Source: Perilla frutescens
Taxonomy: Eukaryota; Streptophyta; Magnoliopsida; Lamiales; Lamiaceae
Length of the DNA: 64,000 bases
Assembly: GCA_026008535.1 (NCBI GenBank)
Contig: BRKX01000006.1
Span: 33,716,664-33,780,663 of the forward strand
Direction of reading: 5' to 3'
Shown piece by piece: positions 1-12,235 of the stretch (positions within the stretch are counted from its first letter, which is position 1; each line of letters starts with the position of its first letter). The notes below the pieces were generated by a model that made no database searches, had not been told where the DNA came from, and saw only the letters and a list, made by a program, of their open reading frames with translations. A program made the translations under genes and the position numbers.

Positions 1-480
1 TTATCATTCACAGAATAATAGAACAGTATCCATTGCACTTGACAACCGATGCATTCTCTTGTTCTCTTCTTAATCTTTTTTGCTTTTAATGTACATTTGA
101 GAATGTGAGGTATGGAGATCCTATAATGTATTCTATTCACGTTGATCCATAATTAAGCCATAGCCCACCAATTAAGTACTCTTCTTTTATTTTGTTTAAT
201 TTTGTAAAGTTGTTTTAGAGAAATGGAGATCACTTCACTAAACCAATTCCTGCCTAGATATCAGTGACTTGCCATCTTATTGGTTATTAGGTGTCCTGAA
301 AATAAAAACATGTTACTTCTTTATATATGCTTTGTCTCTTTAATTACCTTCCATAATATGTACAAGTCCAAGTGTCTTTGTTTTTTGTCAATAGCATTTT
401 TATCATTGATTATTTCGATAAAAAATGATTAAAAAAAGAAAGAGTTCATGTTCCTCAAAAGAAAAAGAAGAATAGATAAG
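1..480. other. intergenic AT-rich stretch, no gene seen
   Basis: I see no open reading frame, RNA gene or recognisable element end here. The stretch is AT-rich and runs into a GA microsatellite. Confidence 0.4.
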
Positions 481-512
<32 letters not shown>

Positions 513-514
513 GT
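481..514. repeat. (GA)n microsatellite
   Basis: An almost uninterrupted run of GA dinucleotides, broken once by GC near position 500. It lies in front of the decayed LTR that begins near 652. Confidence 0.9.
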
Positions 515-651
515 GATAGATGTTGATTTTACACAACTTGTGGATATGAATTGATGTGTTTTATTATGTGAAGTTGTGTATTCTATATAGCTTTTGTGCT
601 GATTTTATTATCATTTGGAGTTTTTGATGTGTTTGCTAGTTTTGCAGCAAT

Positions 652-1859
652 TGTTGAGATTTCATTGCATTTATGGAACAAAATTAGTGAATATGCACAA
701 GAAGAGTTAAAGGGGTGTTTAATTAAGCTTTTGGGCTTAATTAAATACATAACGGAAGCCTAACAAACCAAATTAAAGTATCAAAACCCAAAGAAATCCG
801 AAGCCCAACTTGAAGTAGGGGTGGGTCAACCCGAAGAGCTCGGTCGACCCGACCCAGTGTAATTTCTGAAGGAGTGGATCGACCTCGCTCATTTAGTCTG
901 GCTCAACCCTATGTAAAAATAGGGTTTTGGGTCAACCCGGATGGCTTGGTTAACTCGGGTGTGACGGATCCGCGGGAACTTGATTTTCTCACTCCAATTC
1001 AGGGTTTCCAACCTACATATAAAACCATCATTTTGATACACGCCCCATACGAAGAAGCACACGACTGGAGCTACATTAAACTGCCTAACACACATCTGAG
1101 GAGAGAAAAAAGAGAAGAAATTGTTGTCTACTCAAGAGGAGACATCAAGGGTTGTTAGAGACGAAGTACCATTGCATAGAAAACAAAGTCGCTAGATTAC
1201 TTCTTGTTTTCGGTTTTCTTTATATCTTCTGTCATGAATACTAAAACTCTAGTATTGTTTATTTATTTTATTATGTCTAGATAAATTTGTAGCTAGGTTT
1301 TAGGGATTGGAACCTATGGATTTTTATATATGATTTGGTTACTTTTTCTTTCTGCTATCTCCCGGGGTTTGATTTATATGATTTATTTTATATCTTGTAT
1401 CGATGCTTGATCACTGACCAGAGAAGGATTAATGACATGTGTGAAGAATTGACCGCAGTGAAGTGCATGCTCATTATATCTATGTTATGGTATTTGCTTT
1501 AAAACAGTAGCCTGATAATAGTCTAGTGATCCCCCACCATTGATAGATTAAAGACAAGAATAATTAGTCGGGTTAAGAGAATCAATGAATATAGTAAAAT
1601 AATGTAGTAAATCTATGTTCCATAAAACCTAGTATTTTCGCCTATTTGCTTATTTCAGTATTTATTTTTTTTGTGTCTTTGTTTAATGCTCATTTATTTT
1701 ATTCTCTTTATTTGAGTATTTCAAGTCTACATATCAATTAAGTACCTACGAATAAGAACAAGTAAATATAGTCTTTGTGAGATACGATACTCTTGCTCAC
1801 TTACGTATTATAATAGCACCGTGCACTTGTGGTACGTGTTATTTTGTTAACAAATAACA
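652..1859 (+). mobile_element. decayed 5' LTR, Athila/Tat-like
   Basis: The segment starts TGTTGAG and ends AATAACA, so it has TG/CA ends with a short TGTT/AACA inverted repeat, and is followed seven bases later by a primer-site-like sequence. The stretch near 1815-1840, gcaccgtgcacttgtgg, looks like the 3' part of LTRs of plant Athila/Tat elements. No second LTR or target duplication is visible because the element is cut off at 2041. The 94-codon reading frame inside (874-1158) has no recognisable product. The left boundary is chosen only from the TG end and the matching CA end, so it is tentative. Confidence 0.5.
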
Positions 1860-1870
1860 TGTTATGTTTT

Positions 1871-1890
1871 TAGCAATGTTGTCGGGGACT
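1871..1890 (+). other. decayed primer-binding site (tRNA-Asp type)
   Basis: TAGCAATGTTGTCGGGGACT resembles the tRNA-Asp primer site of Athila-type elements (TGGCGCCGTTGCCGGGGA). Most of the differences are G to A or C to T, as expected from decay of methylated cytosines. The leader after it is lost at 2041, where another LTR begins. Confidence 0.5.
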
Positions 1891-3826
1891 GTTTATTTTA
1901 TTTGTTCTTATTCTAGTACTGCGTTAGTAGGCTAGACATTTTTTTAGTTAGTTTATTTTTTATTTTTTTTGTTGTTGTTACTTATGGTAGTTTACCTTTT
2001 CTTTTGGTACTCTCAGGTAGTGTATGATCACGAGATCAAAATGTAACGCCCCAAACTACTCCGTTTGACCACGTCACTTAACATACCATTTACTTACTTA
2101 ATTTTATGCACATATAATAAAATGAGTGGAAGCTTAGGTCAAAAAGCATGACTAGGCATGACGTCATAATTCTCAATGTAAAATTTTCGCGAATTAGCAT
2201 GCAATCTATTGAATCTATACTATGACACAATATATTATAAAACGGAAGCATTGAACAAGCCCATCCACATAAAACATGCAATCGTCTAACTTATCGGGCT
2301 CATAGGTTGTCATAACCCGCCCGTCTAGCATCCTAAATCAACATGCAAAATATAGGGTCAACAACATACTTCATACGTAATAGGCTCCAAGGTCGAACGA
2401 CCCACCTTTAAATTGTTTTGCATAGTTATCAAGTTATATACATCATAACCTACAAAAAATCGGGCTATTCCCATCCCCAATAATCATTGATCATAAAGCA
2501 AAAAGAGTGATCAATGTAATAATAATAATAATGAGAGTATTTTTAAAAGAAGAGCATGCAAAAGATAACACAAGCTTGTGGGGTTCTCTTGTGTTCACAA
2601 CGCTCCTACTCGGGCTCTGACTCCTCAACCTGAAATTCATTGAATGAATGGGGTGAGTATTTAACAATATACTCAGTGGGGAACACTGTAAACAGTTATA
2701 GCTAATTGCACAAGTTGAAAATATAACATATGGACTTTTCTTTACTTTGTGGAGACTAGTCTCAACCCCATAGGGTTCAAACATCATGATGCCCCCGTTA
2801 ATGAACATCTTTGGCCTTGTAGGGATGCCCACAAACATACTACCCCCAAGGGAGGACATTAACAGGTCTATATTCGATCTCGCAGGATCTCTGCCCCGAA
2901 GGGTCTCTTTGTTGACCCCGAAGGATATCTTTAATTCACCGGTCCGAAGACCCTTCATACATATACAATCAAAGCACAACAGTAACTATAACCTTACACG
3001 TGTTCACAGTTTAGAGTTACCTCACCTTAAGAGACGCTTTCACAATTTCTCAACCTTTGAAATACTCCTTTGTCGTGCACAAGTTGTCCTCCTCGAGCCC
3101 CAATACGTCACCTAGCACCTTTTAATCCCCTTTTCATTTTAGATGTCGAGTCATACAATTAAATCATAACTTTAACCCAACTCATGCTATACTTTACTTT
3201 AAGGACTTCATACATATCCATATACATAACTTTGGATATATCAACTCATGGTATGATTTTGGACTCAAAATACACATTAAAGCTCTTTGAAGCATTTGAT
3301 CGAACACGTTACAGGCACACATTTAAACCACATGCTCATAACTCGTTTTAAATCCTGCAGACCCAACATTTCAAATACAAACACCTTCACCCTAGGGCTC
3401 TAACATACATGAAACTCAACCCCATACAACCCTCATAACATCTCCATACAATTATCAACAAAACAAAGGGAAATTAGGGAAAAATTCCAAACCCTAACAA
3501 TAATGAACCATAGGAATTCGATATAACTTCACATATAGCCTCAAGGAGGTAAATAAACCATATGTTCAAGATATCAAGGCAAGAGGATCAATAAAAGTGA
3601 AAACCCTAATTTTGGATAACAAACCCTAGGTTTGATTCAACAAGAAATGAGTGTTTAAATCATCTAGATGAAGAGGTATGAAGTTACCTTAGTTGATGGA
3701 GGATGATGGAAGGATCTACTCCAAAAGTTCAATAATTTGTAGAGAGAAGGGGGAGGAAAATCGCCCAAATAGAAAGAAATGAGGAAGAAATGAACAAATG
3801 TGGTATTTATAGGTAGGAAAGTCCCC

Positions 3827-3985
3827 GGACCCGCGCGACCGCACGCCTCCCGCGACTGCGCGAGGGGGCTCTCGACCCAAGCTCCCCGCGAGCGCGCACA
3901 CCCCGCGGGCGCGCGCCTCGCCCATGCCCCGCGGGCGCGCAGCCTCTCGCGGCCGCGCACTACTCCGCGGGCGCGCGGCGTGGCC
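3827..3985. repeat. GC-rich minisatellite inside the LTR
   Basis: Degenerate 20-24 bp units built around ccccgcgggcgcgcg, almost pure G+C in an AT-rich neighbourhood, placed just upstream (minus-strand sense) of the TATA-like motif. Open reading frames on both strands here are by-products of GC-rich repeats. Confidence 0.7.
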
Positions 3986-4083
3986 CAATCAAGCCCCGAT
4001 TCTACTTTGACTTCCGGACATTTTTAACTCTATTTAACACAACTTAGATTTTCAAAACACTTTTAATACACACCGAAAAAGCA

Positions 4084-4124
4084 GGGGGCGTTGCCCCCTA
4101 GCCCCCATCGGGGCGCTTCGCCCC
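4084..4124. repeat. two back-to-back GC hairpins
   Basis: 4084-4098 is gggggc-gtt-gccccc and 4110-4124 is ggggcg-ctt-cgcccc: two perfect 6-bp stems with 3-base loops, separated by eleven bases. They lie inside the LTR. Confidence 0.7.
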
Positions 4125-4440
4125 CTGAACCCCCATCGGGCAGCGAGACCCCCGATCAACTCAGCGTTAGGGTGTTCAAGGTTTTGGCAAACAAAATTCA
4201 ATGTAATAACATTCATTCATTATTATATAACTCGACACTTTTGTATTAAAATTCAAACTGTGTTATACACTCAGTATAACATCACTTGCTATGACGTATC
4301 GGCTCGAGTGAGACAACCTGCAATAAAATAACGGCATAACATACAAACATACTCACATGATTAATATTCAACAATATTAATTCGAAATCATTTACTAAAA
4401 TTATAATTTATAATTTAGCAAAAAGGGTCGGGGTATCACA

Positions 4441-5056
4441 GATACAATGCTACCTTTTCTTGGATGGCCCTTCGTAGACCTGCTAGAAATCTATCTATGC
4501 TATCTTCTGGATATTCTTCTATATCAGCTCGTCTCATGGCTTCAATCATTTTGTTGTAGTAGTCATTTACACTTCGATCTTTTTGTCTAAGCTTGTATAG
4601 TATTTCCTCCAACTGCCATTGGTAGTGATCTGGAATGAAGCATTTCCACATCAAATCTTTCAACTCACGCCATGTGTCGATAGGTGGAAGGTGATCTCGA
4701 TGGCATCGATTCTGCTGTAATTCCCACCATGTTGCTGCGTAGCCCTTAAACTCCAAGGAAATTAATTTCACCTTCTTTCGCTCGAGAAAGTCGTAGCACT
4801 CAAAAACCTTGTATACTTTTCGTTCCCAATCAAGGTAAGCATTGTGATCATGTAGACCTCAAAACTCGAGGATGGTCAATTTATTGTTGCTGTAGAGATG
4901 GCGAGAATTTAGTGTATATGGTGTACGGGTGTATGGAGTATAAGTGGTGTATGGTGTATGGACCGTGGGGTGCATGAGTGCATGGGTGTATGGTCCGGAT
5001 GGTGTACGGGTGGTGTATGGTGCACACAGTGTTGTATGGGGTAATTTTCGATCCAC
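4441..5056 (-). pseudogene. truncated gag of the array element (copy 1)
   Basis: Gag fragment of the small LTR element whose 5' LTR is 5502-6602. It contains the core retrotransposon Gag segment with the WWELQQNR and DTWRELKDLM motifs, and an N-terminal His/Thr/Pro/Tyr-rich repeat (HTPYTTYTPYTRTPYT). A stop codon lies in the conserved EFEGL motif near 4858-4860 (F-stop-G-L). The 3' half is missing because the LTR ending at 4440 replaces it. In intact relatives this protein would form the particle that packages element RNA. Confidence 0.8.
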
Positions 5057-5483
5057 AAGGAAGGATATGGATGAAAATTAAAGCAAGAAAAAGAAAAAGA
5101 ATAGATAGGGAAAGATAAGGATCAAATAAGAATGTATAAGGAAAGAAAAGATATAGATAAGGCAATATCAATTTGGATGTGTTTCACCTAGATGGACACA
5201 ATCTAACTAACCTAATCTATCTAGCAAAGATGGAAAGAGTCTAAACTAAGTAGGAAACAAAGATAAAAATCGAAAATCAGATCAAGTTTTTTTTTCAGAT
5301 TTTTTTTTCGGATTTTTTTTTTCAGAATAGATTTTTTTTTTGTTTTTTTTTTTACTGTAGGGCTCGACCCTTTCTTCCTTTCCTTTTTTTTCAATGAATA
5401 TTCAGATACTACAACTCCGAAGACTCAAAACAAATAAACGAACAAAACAGACGTATTGAACCACGAATGATAGAAACCGACGT

Positions 5484-5495
5484 GGCTCTGATACC
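5484..5495 (-). other. primer-binding site, initiator tRNA-Met
   Basis: On the minus strand this reads GGTATCAGAGCC, the usual plant retrotransposon primer site for initiator tRNA-Met, six bases after the LTR end. Equivalent sites are at about 11121-11132 (mutated), 14035-14046 and 16951-16962. Between the site and gag lies an A-rich leader (T runs on the plus strand, 5289-5352). Confidence 0.85.
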
Positions 5496-5501
5496 GATTT
5501 A

Positions 5502-6602
5502 TGATGTGACCCGGGACCTATGGGACACGACAAGGACTAAGTATGCAGAAGCTAGGAATGAAACTACGTCGGATACGTAAGGGAGCAATACGACTCAAAC
5601 AAAAGAACGAAAATACAACTCAACTATACGAACAATAGACTCAAATATTTGCTGAATTAGACACGAAACCTAGGTACTCTAGACTATGACCAATACCAAA
5701 TAAAAACACAAATAAATAAATAGGTAAATCGGCGGATTAGGGAAGATTGGTTATACGTGTTATTTAGGGTGAATTGGACACGTATAGGCGATGAACGATT
5801 TAGGTGATGATTTATGGATGAATTTTGATTGATGGATGATGGTGAGACGTACGTATAGGCATAGATGAAGGATGGTGATCAATGGAGATGAATTGAAAAG
5901 GTAGAAGAAGTAGACTTACAAGAACCCCGTTTTGCGGTGAAGACGAAACGCGATTTCTCGAATGCTCCAAGTTGGATAGCACTCCCCCCTAGACTTGATG
6001 GAATAGAAAAGAGCTTGAAATAGGACTTATGATTTGCTAGATCAAAAGAACTTCATAAAAGGGTGATCAACCAAAGGATCGTGAGACAATTGAGAAATTA
6101 ATCTTTTATTTCATACAACGTCTCAAAAATAAAGTTCACAACTGATCCCTTTATATAGATATAAGGGATGGACGAAAATAAAGTCCTAAAATACTAAGAA
6201 ATTGAAAATAAAAGGTTTCTCAATCTAACAAGGATTCCTACCTTAATTAGGACTCTATTTAAGGTAAAAATCAAAAAGACCAAAAATAAAATAATAAAAA
6301 TCTAAACTATGGATAAATAAAACCCAACACTTTGGGCCTTCAAACTTGGGCTCTAATAATTCAAACATGGGCTGAATTAATTAACTCCATGGCTGCTCAT
6401 CATGTTCGAATTTATTCATGCACATGCGACGTGAACGAGCTCTATGATCACGTCGACCTCTTCTCTTCAAGTACTTGTGTTCTTCATGTTTTGTTCTTCA
6501 AACCTTGACATCCAATCTTTAATCTTGAACAACATGATAATCTTTGAACCTTTCAATGGCATCATTGGATTTGATTTGTTGATGCTTATCGTGCTCGTAT
6601 CA
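5502..6602 (-). mobile_element. LTR A of the gag-only array element
   Basis: 1,101 bp, read on the minus strand from TGATACGAGCAC to GGGTCACATCA. It is flanked on its low side by a primer site (5484-5495) and on its high side by a polypurine tract (6603-6620), so it is both the 5' LTR of the copy to its left and the 3' LTR of the copy to its right. A TATA-like CTATATAAAGG on the minus strand lies near 6150-6165. The last part of the element's reading frame enters this LTR. Confidence 0.9.
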
Positions 6603-6884
6603 TTCCCCTCCTCTTGAAAAGAATTCATCTTCGAATTCGAATCTCCAGGATCAAAGACGAACGCGAATGGATCATCAATATTTCTTTGCACAAATTCAAC
6701 TTTCAATGGAATAACTTCAATAACCTGTAAAATAGAGAGAGCACAAGAAAATGGTTGACAAATGATGTTAGATTTCGGCAGCTCTTTCAGGCTCGTTTGC
6801 TCAAGCTCTTTGTCAATCAATGCTCTATTGATGTGAATCTCATTTTCTTCAAAATACGGTTGTATTTCCTCCAACTTTTCAATT
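6467..6884 (-). pseudogene. C-terminal part of gag, array copy between LTR A and LTR B
   Basis: Final part of the reading frame whose N-terminal part is at 9599-10839; the two were one gene before the LTR at 6885-9593 inserted. It holds the segment after the acidic region and a tail NSKMNSFQEEGND that resembles the end of the Pol protein in the complete element at 40563-58902. The frame then runs through the polypurine tract (6603-6620) and about 45 codons into LTR A. No CCHC zinc knuckle is present. Confidence 0.75.
6603..6620 (-). other. polypurine tract of the array element
   Basis: On the minus strand, a purine-rich run (about TTTTCAAGAGGAGGGGAA) directly precedes the LTR start TGATACGAGC. 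It is the priming site for plus-strand DNA. The same tract precedes LTR B (12236-12253) and LTR C (15154-15171). Confidence 0.85.
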
Positions 6885-8712
6885 TGTAGCACCCCAAACC
6901 CGGAGGGGTCAAGGTGCTAATGGAAACACACACGAAGGAGAAAATCCCATAAAAAAAATTTCCAATTAGAGTAATCAAATTGAGATTTACTATATCAAGA
7001 ATCTTACGTTTACTAGTCAAACACCAAGAATCAATATATTTGACTTAATCAAGAACCAATAGAAATAGATCTTAAGAAAACTGACTGGTCAGCTACATCA
7101 AAATAATAATAGTCAATTCGTGAAACATAACGTGACCAAAACGCTCATAGGCGTACACGTGGCAAAAGTCAAAGTTCAGCGGAAGCATAGAAATTAAGAA
7201 TCATACAGTTGACCATCACCAAAGCATACAGCGGAAGCATATGAATCATATAATAGTTTGACCATAATAAATAAATTCAAAAGACGGTCAACTAAAAACA
7301 AAAGGTCCCCATTGGTCCACATCCGCCACCTGCCATCATCAATTACCTGTAAAACATTTTAAATAATGGGGCTGAGTGCCAGAAAACACTCCGTGGACAT
7401 ACTCATACATTCGTCTCATAATTTGCATAAAAGAATTAACAATAATCATAATAAAGATTTCACATTTGACGTCACAATTCATACGCTCATTAAATATAGT
7501 GGAGACCGACCCAAATGTGATCACATATCATCTATAGCATATTCATAACATATTCGGATATCCTCATATGAGTCGTATCAAATCCACAATGAGCAACATA
7601 AACATAAATCATAATTCATTTTTCCATATTGGACGAAAGTTTAAATACATTTTCGAAAGAGTTTTGGTAAGTAAGCCCACCTTCTAGCTAAATGTAGCTG
7701 ACGCTTTAATCTCAACTTGCACGTGCTAAGTCTGCTGCCTCGGGTTAAGACCTACACATAAGAGCTATGTCTTAGAAACTTATTAGGGTAATTAACCTAT
7801 TCTATAATGTAAATAAGGGTATAAGGTATATCTATAAAATAAAGTCACGAAAAGACGACTCCTAAAGATCAAACGGATAATCCTAGCTTTAAGCTATACC
7901 CGAGCCCTTGATCGAGTATAATATATGGATTAATATCATAATACTTAAAGTAAGGTTTGAAAGATAATACAACACCAATAAAGTATTACTTATAATATAA
8001 TATGCTTAATTTGAATTAACTTCAAAATTAAACAAAAATAAGAATTAAAATCACACCAAATGGTTTTGAACCCTGGACCTCCTAAATACCAACAGAGCAC
8101 TTAACCATTAAGCTAAGCCATGTTTTCGAAACTAATCATCTTTAATTAATTATATATTTAGTCCAGAAAGCTCTTATGATAAAAAGATTAAAAAGGAATA
8201 AAATTACTTCAGTAGAATTAGAACCCTTGACCTCTTAGGCATTAACCTAAATAGTAACCATTAAACCATATGTCATTTTGGAAATTTAATTGATGTTATT
8301 AATTATATAAGGTTTAAAATCGTCTTAGTTAAAAATAATTAAAATGAAATAAAACTACATTAAGAGAGGTCGAACCCTTACCCTTTTAATTAATAAAGCT
8401 GAACCTATCCATTAAGCTAGATTCAATTTTCAAAATATATGGCTTGATTTTAATTAATTAAATTTGAAACAGAGGACATTCATTACAATAAAGGAGATTT
8501 TAAAAAAAATGCATGTATGAAGGTTTGAACCTTAGACCTTTTGATTATTAAATTAAACATCAACAATTGGGCTACACAACCTTATGGAAATATTAACCTA
8601 TACTCTTTATTAAATAGTTTCATAGATCTAAAAGAAAAATAAAAAAAAAATTATAAAATAAAATAAAATGTAACTACAAACACACGCTCAAACACACTCA
8701 CAAACACACGCT

Positions 8713-8747
<35 letters not shown>

Positions 8748-9593
8748 TCACGGCAGATTGCACACATGCACAATCTTATATTTTTTTTTCTTTTCTTTTT
8801 CTTTTCTTTTCATTAAACAATCATTAACATCTAAAGAGTTCAAGAACACCAAGAACATCATGAATAAAATTAAAAATATATATATTAAAGTCATCCAACT
8901 AAAATAGCCCTTAAATCACAATATATACACCAAAATCGAAAATAAAGTTCAAATATAAAAAAAGAAATGAGGTATTAAAAGGCTAGGGATTAACCCATTT
9001 TTAGATCCGAAAATCGGAAGCCTAAACCTCAAAATTTCTTAAAAATAATCGAAGAATAAGAAAGAGGAGAAGAAGAGGAATCCAAAAATGTAATTGCATG
9101 TAAAAAAAATAAGGTTGCCGGAATTTTTCCGACCGGCGGCTCCAGCGGCGATAACGGCGGCGCCGGCGCCGGCGGCGGAGAGAAGGGAAGGCAAGAGGGA
9201 GGCGGGAGGGAGAGAGAAGAGAGGGATGGGGGCTGACCTAAAAATGAATCCTCCAAAATGACCTAGCTAAGGAGTGAAAGGGGTATTTATATCCCTTCAC
9301 ATTTTAACCTAAAAAATTAATTAAATTCATAATTAAATCATAACTTGGTCAAATGAAGTCCCACTTAGGTGAAATTAGTCTCTATGGATTCGTATCGACG
9401 AGCACTATCATCTACCATATTCGATCGTCTCGTTCCGATAACTATAGGTCTCCAAAATAATTAAAAATATAAATGGCCTAAAAAGCTCATGAATTGGGCC
9501 TAAATAATAAAATGCCTAAATTTTCATTTGGGCCATGAAATCACAATTAAAAAAAATAGATTTGGGCCTATTATAAAATCTTGGGGTGTTACA
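6885..9593 (-). mobile_element. 2.7-kb solo LTR, TSD caatt
   Basis: Starts TGTAGCACCCCAA and ends TTGGGGTGTTACA, a 13-bp terminal inverted repeat with one mismatch. It is flanked by caatt at 6880-6884 and 9594-9598. The uninterrupted sequence at 12510-12530 confirms that caatt is single in the target. No primer site, polypurine tract or coding region is inside, so it is a single LTR left by recombination. A minus-strand TATA-like ATATAAATA near 9284-9292 and a GC-rich block (9120-9200) mark the promoter side. Microsatellite CA and polypyrimidine runs lie at 8716-8810. Confidence 0.9.
8716..8747. repeat. (CA)n microsatellite
   Basis: A run of CA dinucleotides inside the solo LTR, followed by a T/C-rich tract at 8778-8810. 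Confidence 0.9.
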
Positions 9594-9598
9594 CAATT

Positions 9599-10839
9599 AC
9601 TTCAACTTCCTCAACGGCGACATTGATCTCGATTTCTTCTTCTTCTTTTTCACTCAAAGGTTGATCCGACTCTTCTAGATTAAGCTCTTCAACAACCTTC
9701 TCCTCTTCTTCAACATTCTTACAAGTTGCACCATCGACCAGTTCTTCAATAGGTGCATTAACTGAAATTGCTACCTCAAAAGTAGAATCTTCTTTGATGG
9801 CAACAATCTCAGATGGTAACTCAATGTGGATCTCCTCTTGAATGTTGCTGGCTTGGATTAGCACCTCCATGAACAGCTGAACTAGTGATGCAGGCCGTGT
9901 AGGTGGTACATAAGTACGTAGAAACTCCTCGAATGACTCAGGTTCGCTCCAACGAAACGGGGTTGTTTGGCGATGAGCTCTAGGTGACAACTCTACATTC
10001 GACTTTACTTGAACCACTTCATTTTGCCTCATCTGTAGACTCTCCAACCACTTCTCTATCTCAATGGCGTATTGCACCATGTCATTCAACTTGTCGAAGT
10101 GATACAATGCTACCTTTTCTTGGATGGCCCTTCGTAGACTAGTTAGAAATATATCCATGGTATCCTTTGGATATTCTTCTAAATCAACTTGTCTCATGGC
10201 TTCAATCATTTTGTTGTAGTAGTCATTTACACTTCGATCTCTTTGTCTAAGCTTGTATAGCATTTCCTCCAACTGCCATTGGTAGTGATCTGGAATGAAG
10301 CGTTTCCGCATCAAATCTTTCAACTCATGCCATGTGTCGATAGGTAGAAGGTGATCTGGATGGCATCGGTTTTGCTGTAATTCCCACCATGTTGTTGTGT
10401 AGCCCTTAAATTCCAAGAAAACTAATTTCACCATCTTTGGCTCGGGGAAGTCGTAGCACTCCAAAACCTTGTCTACTTTTCCTTCCCAATCAAGGTATGC
10501 ATTGTGATCCTGTAGACCTTCAAACTCGGGGATGTTCAATTTATTGTTGCTGGAGAGATGGCGAGAATTTAGTGTATATGGTGTGCGGGTGTATGGAGTA
10601 TGAGTGGTGTATGGTGTATGGACCGTGTGGTGCATGGGTGTATGGTCCGGATGGTGTATGGGTGGTGTATGGTGCACACAGTGGTGTATGGGGTAATTTT
10701 CGATCCACAAGGAAGGATATGGACGAAAATTAAAGCAAGAAAAAGAAAAAGAATAGATAGGGAAAGATAAGGATGAAATAAGAATGCATAAGGAAAGAAA
10801 AGATATAGATAATGCAATATCTATTTGGATGTGTTTCAC
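9599..10839 (-). pseudogene. gag of the array element, N-terminal part (best preserved copy)
   Basis: The longest uninterrupted Gag frame of the family, about 414 codons up to the solo LTR insertion. Order from the N-terminus: a hydrophobic segment in the upstream part of the frame (its use is uncertain), the His/Pro/Thr/Tyr-rich repeat, the Gag core (IPEFEGLQDHNAYLDWEGK, TTTWWELQQNR, DTWHELKDLMRKRFIPDHYQ, DYYNKMIEAM), then a long segment rich in Glu and Val. The core is clearly related to the Gag of the complete element at 49694-51331. No CCHC zinc knuckle is visible where that element has one. The C-terminal part continues at 6884. The protein would assemble virus-like particles; it has no enzyme of its own. 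Confidence 0.8.
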
Positions 10840-11139
10840 CTAGATGGACATAATCTAAATAACCTAATCTATCTAGTAAATATGGAAAGAGTCTAAACTA
10901 AGTAGGAAACAAAGATAAAAATTGAAAATCAGATCAGATTTTCTTTTTCGGATTATTTTTTTCACAACATATTTTTTTTGTTTTTTTTTTTACTGTAGGG
11001 CTCGACCCTTTGCTCCTTTCCATTTTTTTCAATGAATATTCAGATAATACAACTCCGAAGACTCAAAACAAATAAACGAACAAAACAGACGTATTGAACC
11101 ACGAATGATAGAAACCGACGTGTCTCTGATACTAATTTA

Positions 11140-12235
11140 TGATGTGACCCGGGACCTATGGGACGCGACAAGGACTAAATATGTGAAAGCTAGGAACGAA
11201 ACTACGTCGGATGCGTAAGGGATCAATACGACTCAAATAAAAGAACGAAAATACAACTCAACTATACGAACAATAGACTCAAATATCTGCTGAATTAGAC
11301 ACGAAACCTAGGTACTCTACACTATGACCAATACCAAATAAAAACACAAATTAATAAATAGATAAATGGGCGGATTAGGGAAGATTGGTTATACGTGTTA
11401 TTTACGGTGAATTGGACACGTATAGGCGATGAACGATTTAGGTGATGATTTATGGACGAATTTTGATTGATGGATGATGGTGAGACGTACGTATAGGCGT
11501 AGATAAAGGATGGTGATCAATGGAGATGAATTGAAAAGGTAGAAGAAGTAGACTTACTCGAACCCCGTCTTGCGGTGAAGACGAAAAGCGATTTCTCGAA
11601 TACTCCAAGTTGGATAGCACCCCCCCTAGGATGGAATAGAAAAGAGCTTGAAATAGGACTTATGATTTGCTAGATCAAAAGAACTTGATAAAAGGTTGAT
11701 CAACCAAAGGATCGTGAGACAATTGAGAAATTAATCTTTTATTTCATACAACGTCTCAAAAATAAAGTTCACAACTGATCCCTTTATATAGATATAAGGG
11801 ATGGACGAAAATAAAGTCCTAAAATACTAAGAAATTGAAAATAAAAGGTTTCCTAATCTAACAAGGATTCCTACCTTAATTAGGACTCTATTTAAGGTAA
11901 AAATAAAAATGACCAACAATAAAATAATAAAAATCTAAAGTATGGATAAATAAAACCCAACACTTTAGGCCTTCAAACTTGGGCTCTCATAATTCAAACA
12001 TGGACTGAATTAATTAACTCCATGGCTGCTCATCATGTTCGAATTTATTCATGCACATGCGACGTGAACGAGCTCTATGATCACGTCGACCTCTTCTCTT
12101 CAAGTACTTGTGTTCTTCATGTTTTGTTCTTCAAATCTTGATCTCCAATCTTTAATCTTGAAAAACATGATAATCTTTGAACCTTTCAGTGGCATCCTTG
12201 GATTTGATTTGTTGATGCTTATCGTGCTCGTATCA
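11140..12235 (-). mobile_element. LTR B of the gag-only array element
   Basis: 1,096 bp, with the same TGATACGAGC and CACATCA ends as LTR A. The low-coordinate part (to about 11740) differs from LTRs C and D at several positions; from there to 12235 it is almost identical to LTR C. Its primer site (near 11121-11132) is mutated (GTATCAGAGAC on the sense strand). It separates two internal regions of the array. Confidence 0.9.

Larger units (their letters stand above)
2042..4440 (-). mobile_element. LTR of a gypsy-type element without matching flanks
   Basis: Starts TGTAACGCCCC and ends GGGGTATCACA, an imperfect terminal inverted repeat typical of plant gypsy LTRs. A TATA-like ctataaata read on the minus strand near 3805-3813 gives the orientation. 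The right end lies inside the gag sequence of the array element, but the left end abuts the leader of a different element. The 5-bp flanks are caaaa (left) and gatac (right), so there is no target duplication. A plain solo LTR would have matching flanks, so this copy probably formed by recombination between two insertions or by deletion. The reading frames inside are not coding. Confidence 0.7.

Noticed and set aside
874..1158. 94-codon plus-strand reading frame
   Set aside because: Lies inside a decayed LTR and has no recognisable domain.
3664..4027. Arg/Ala/Pro-rich frames on both strands
   Set aside because: Same cause: GC-rich repeats in the LTR at 2042-4440.
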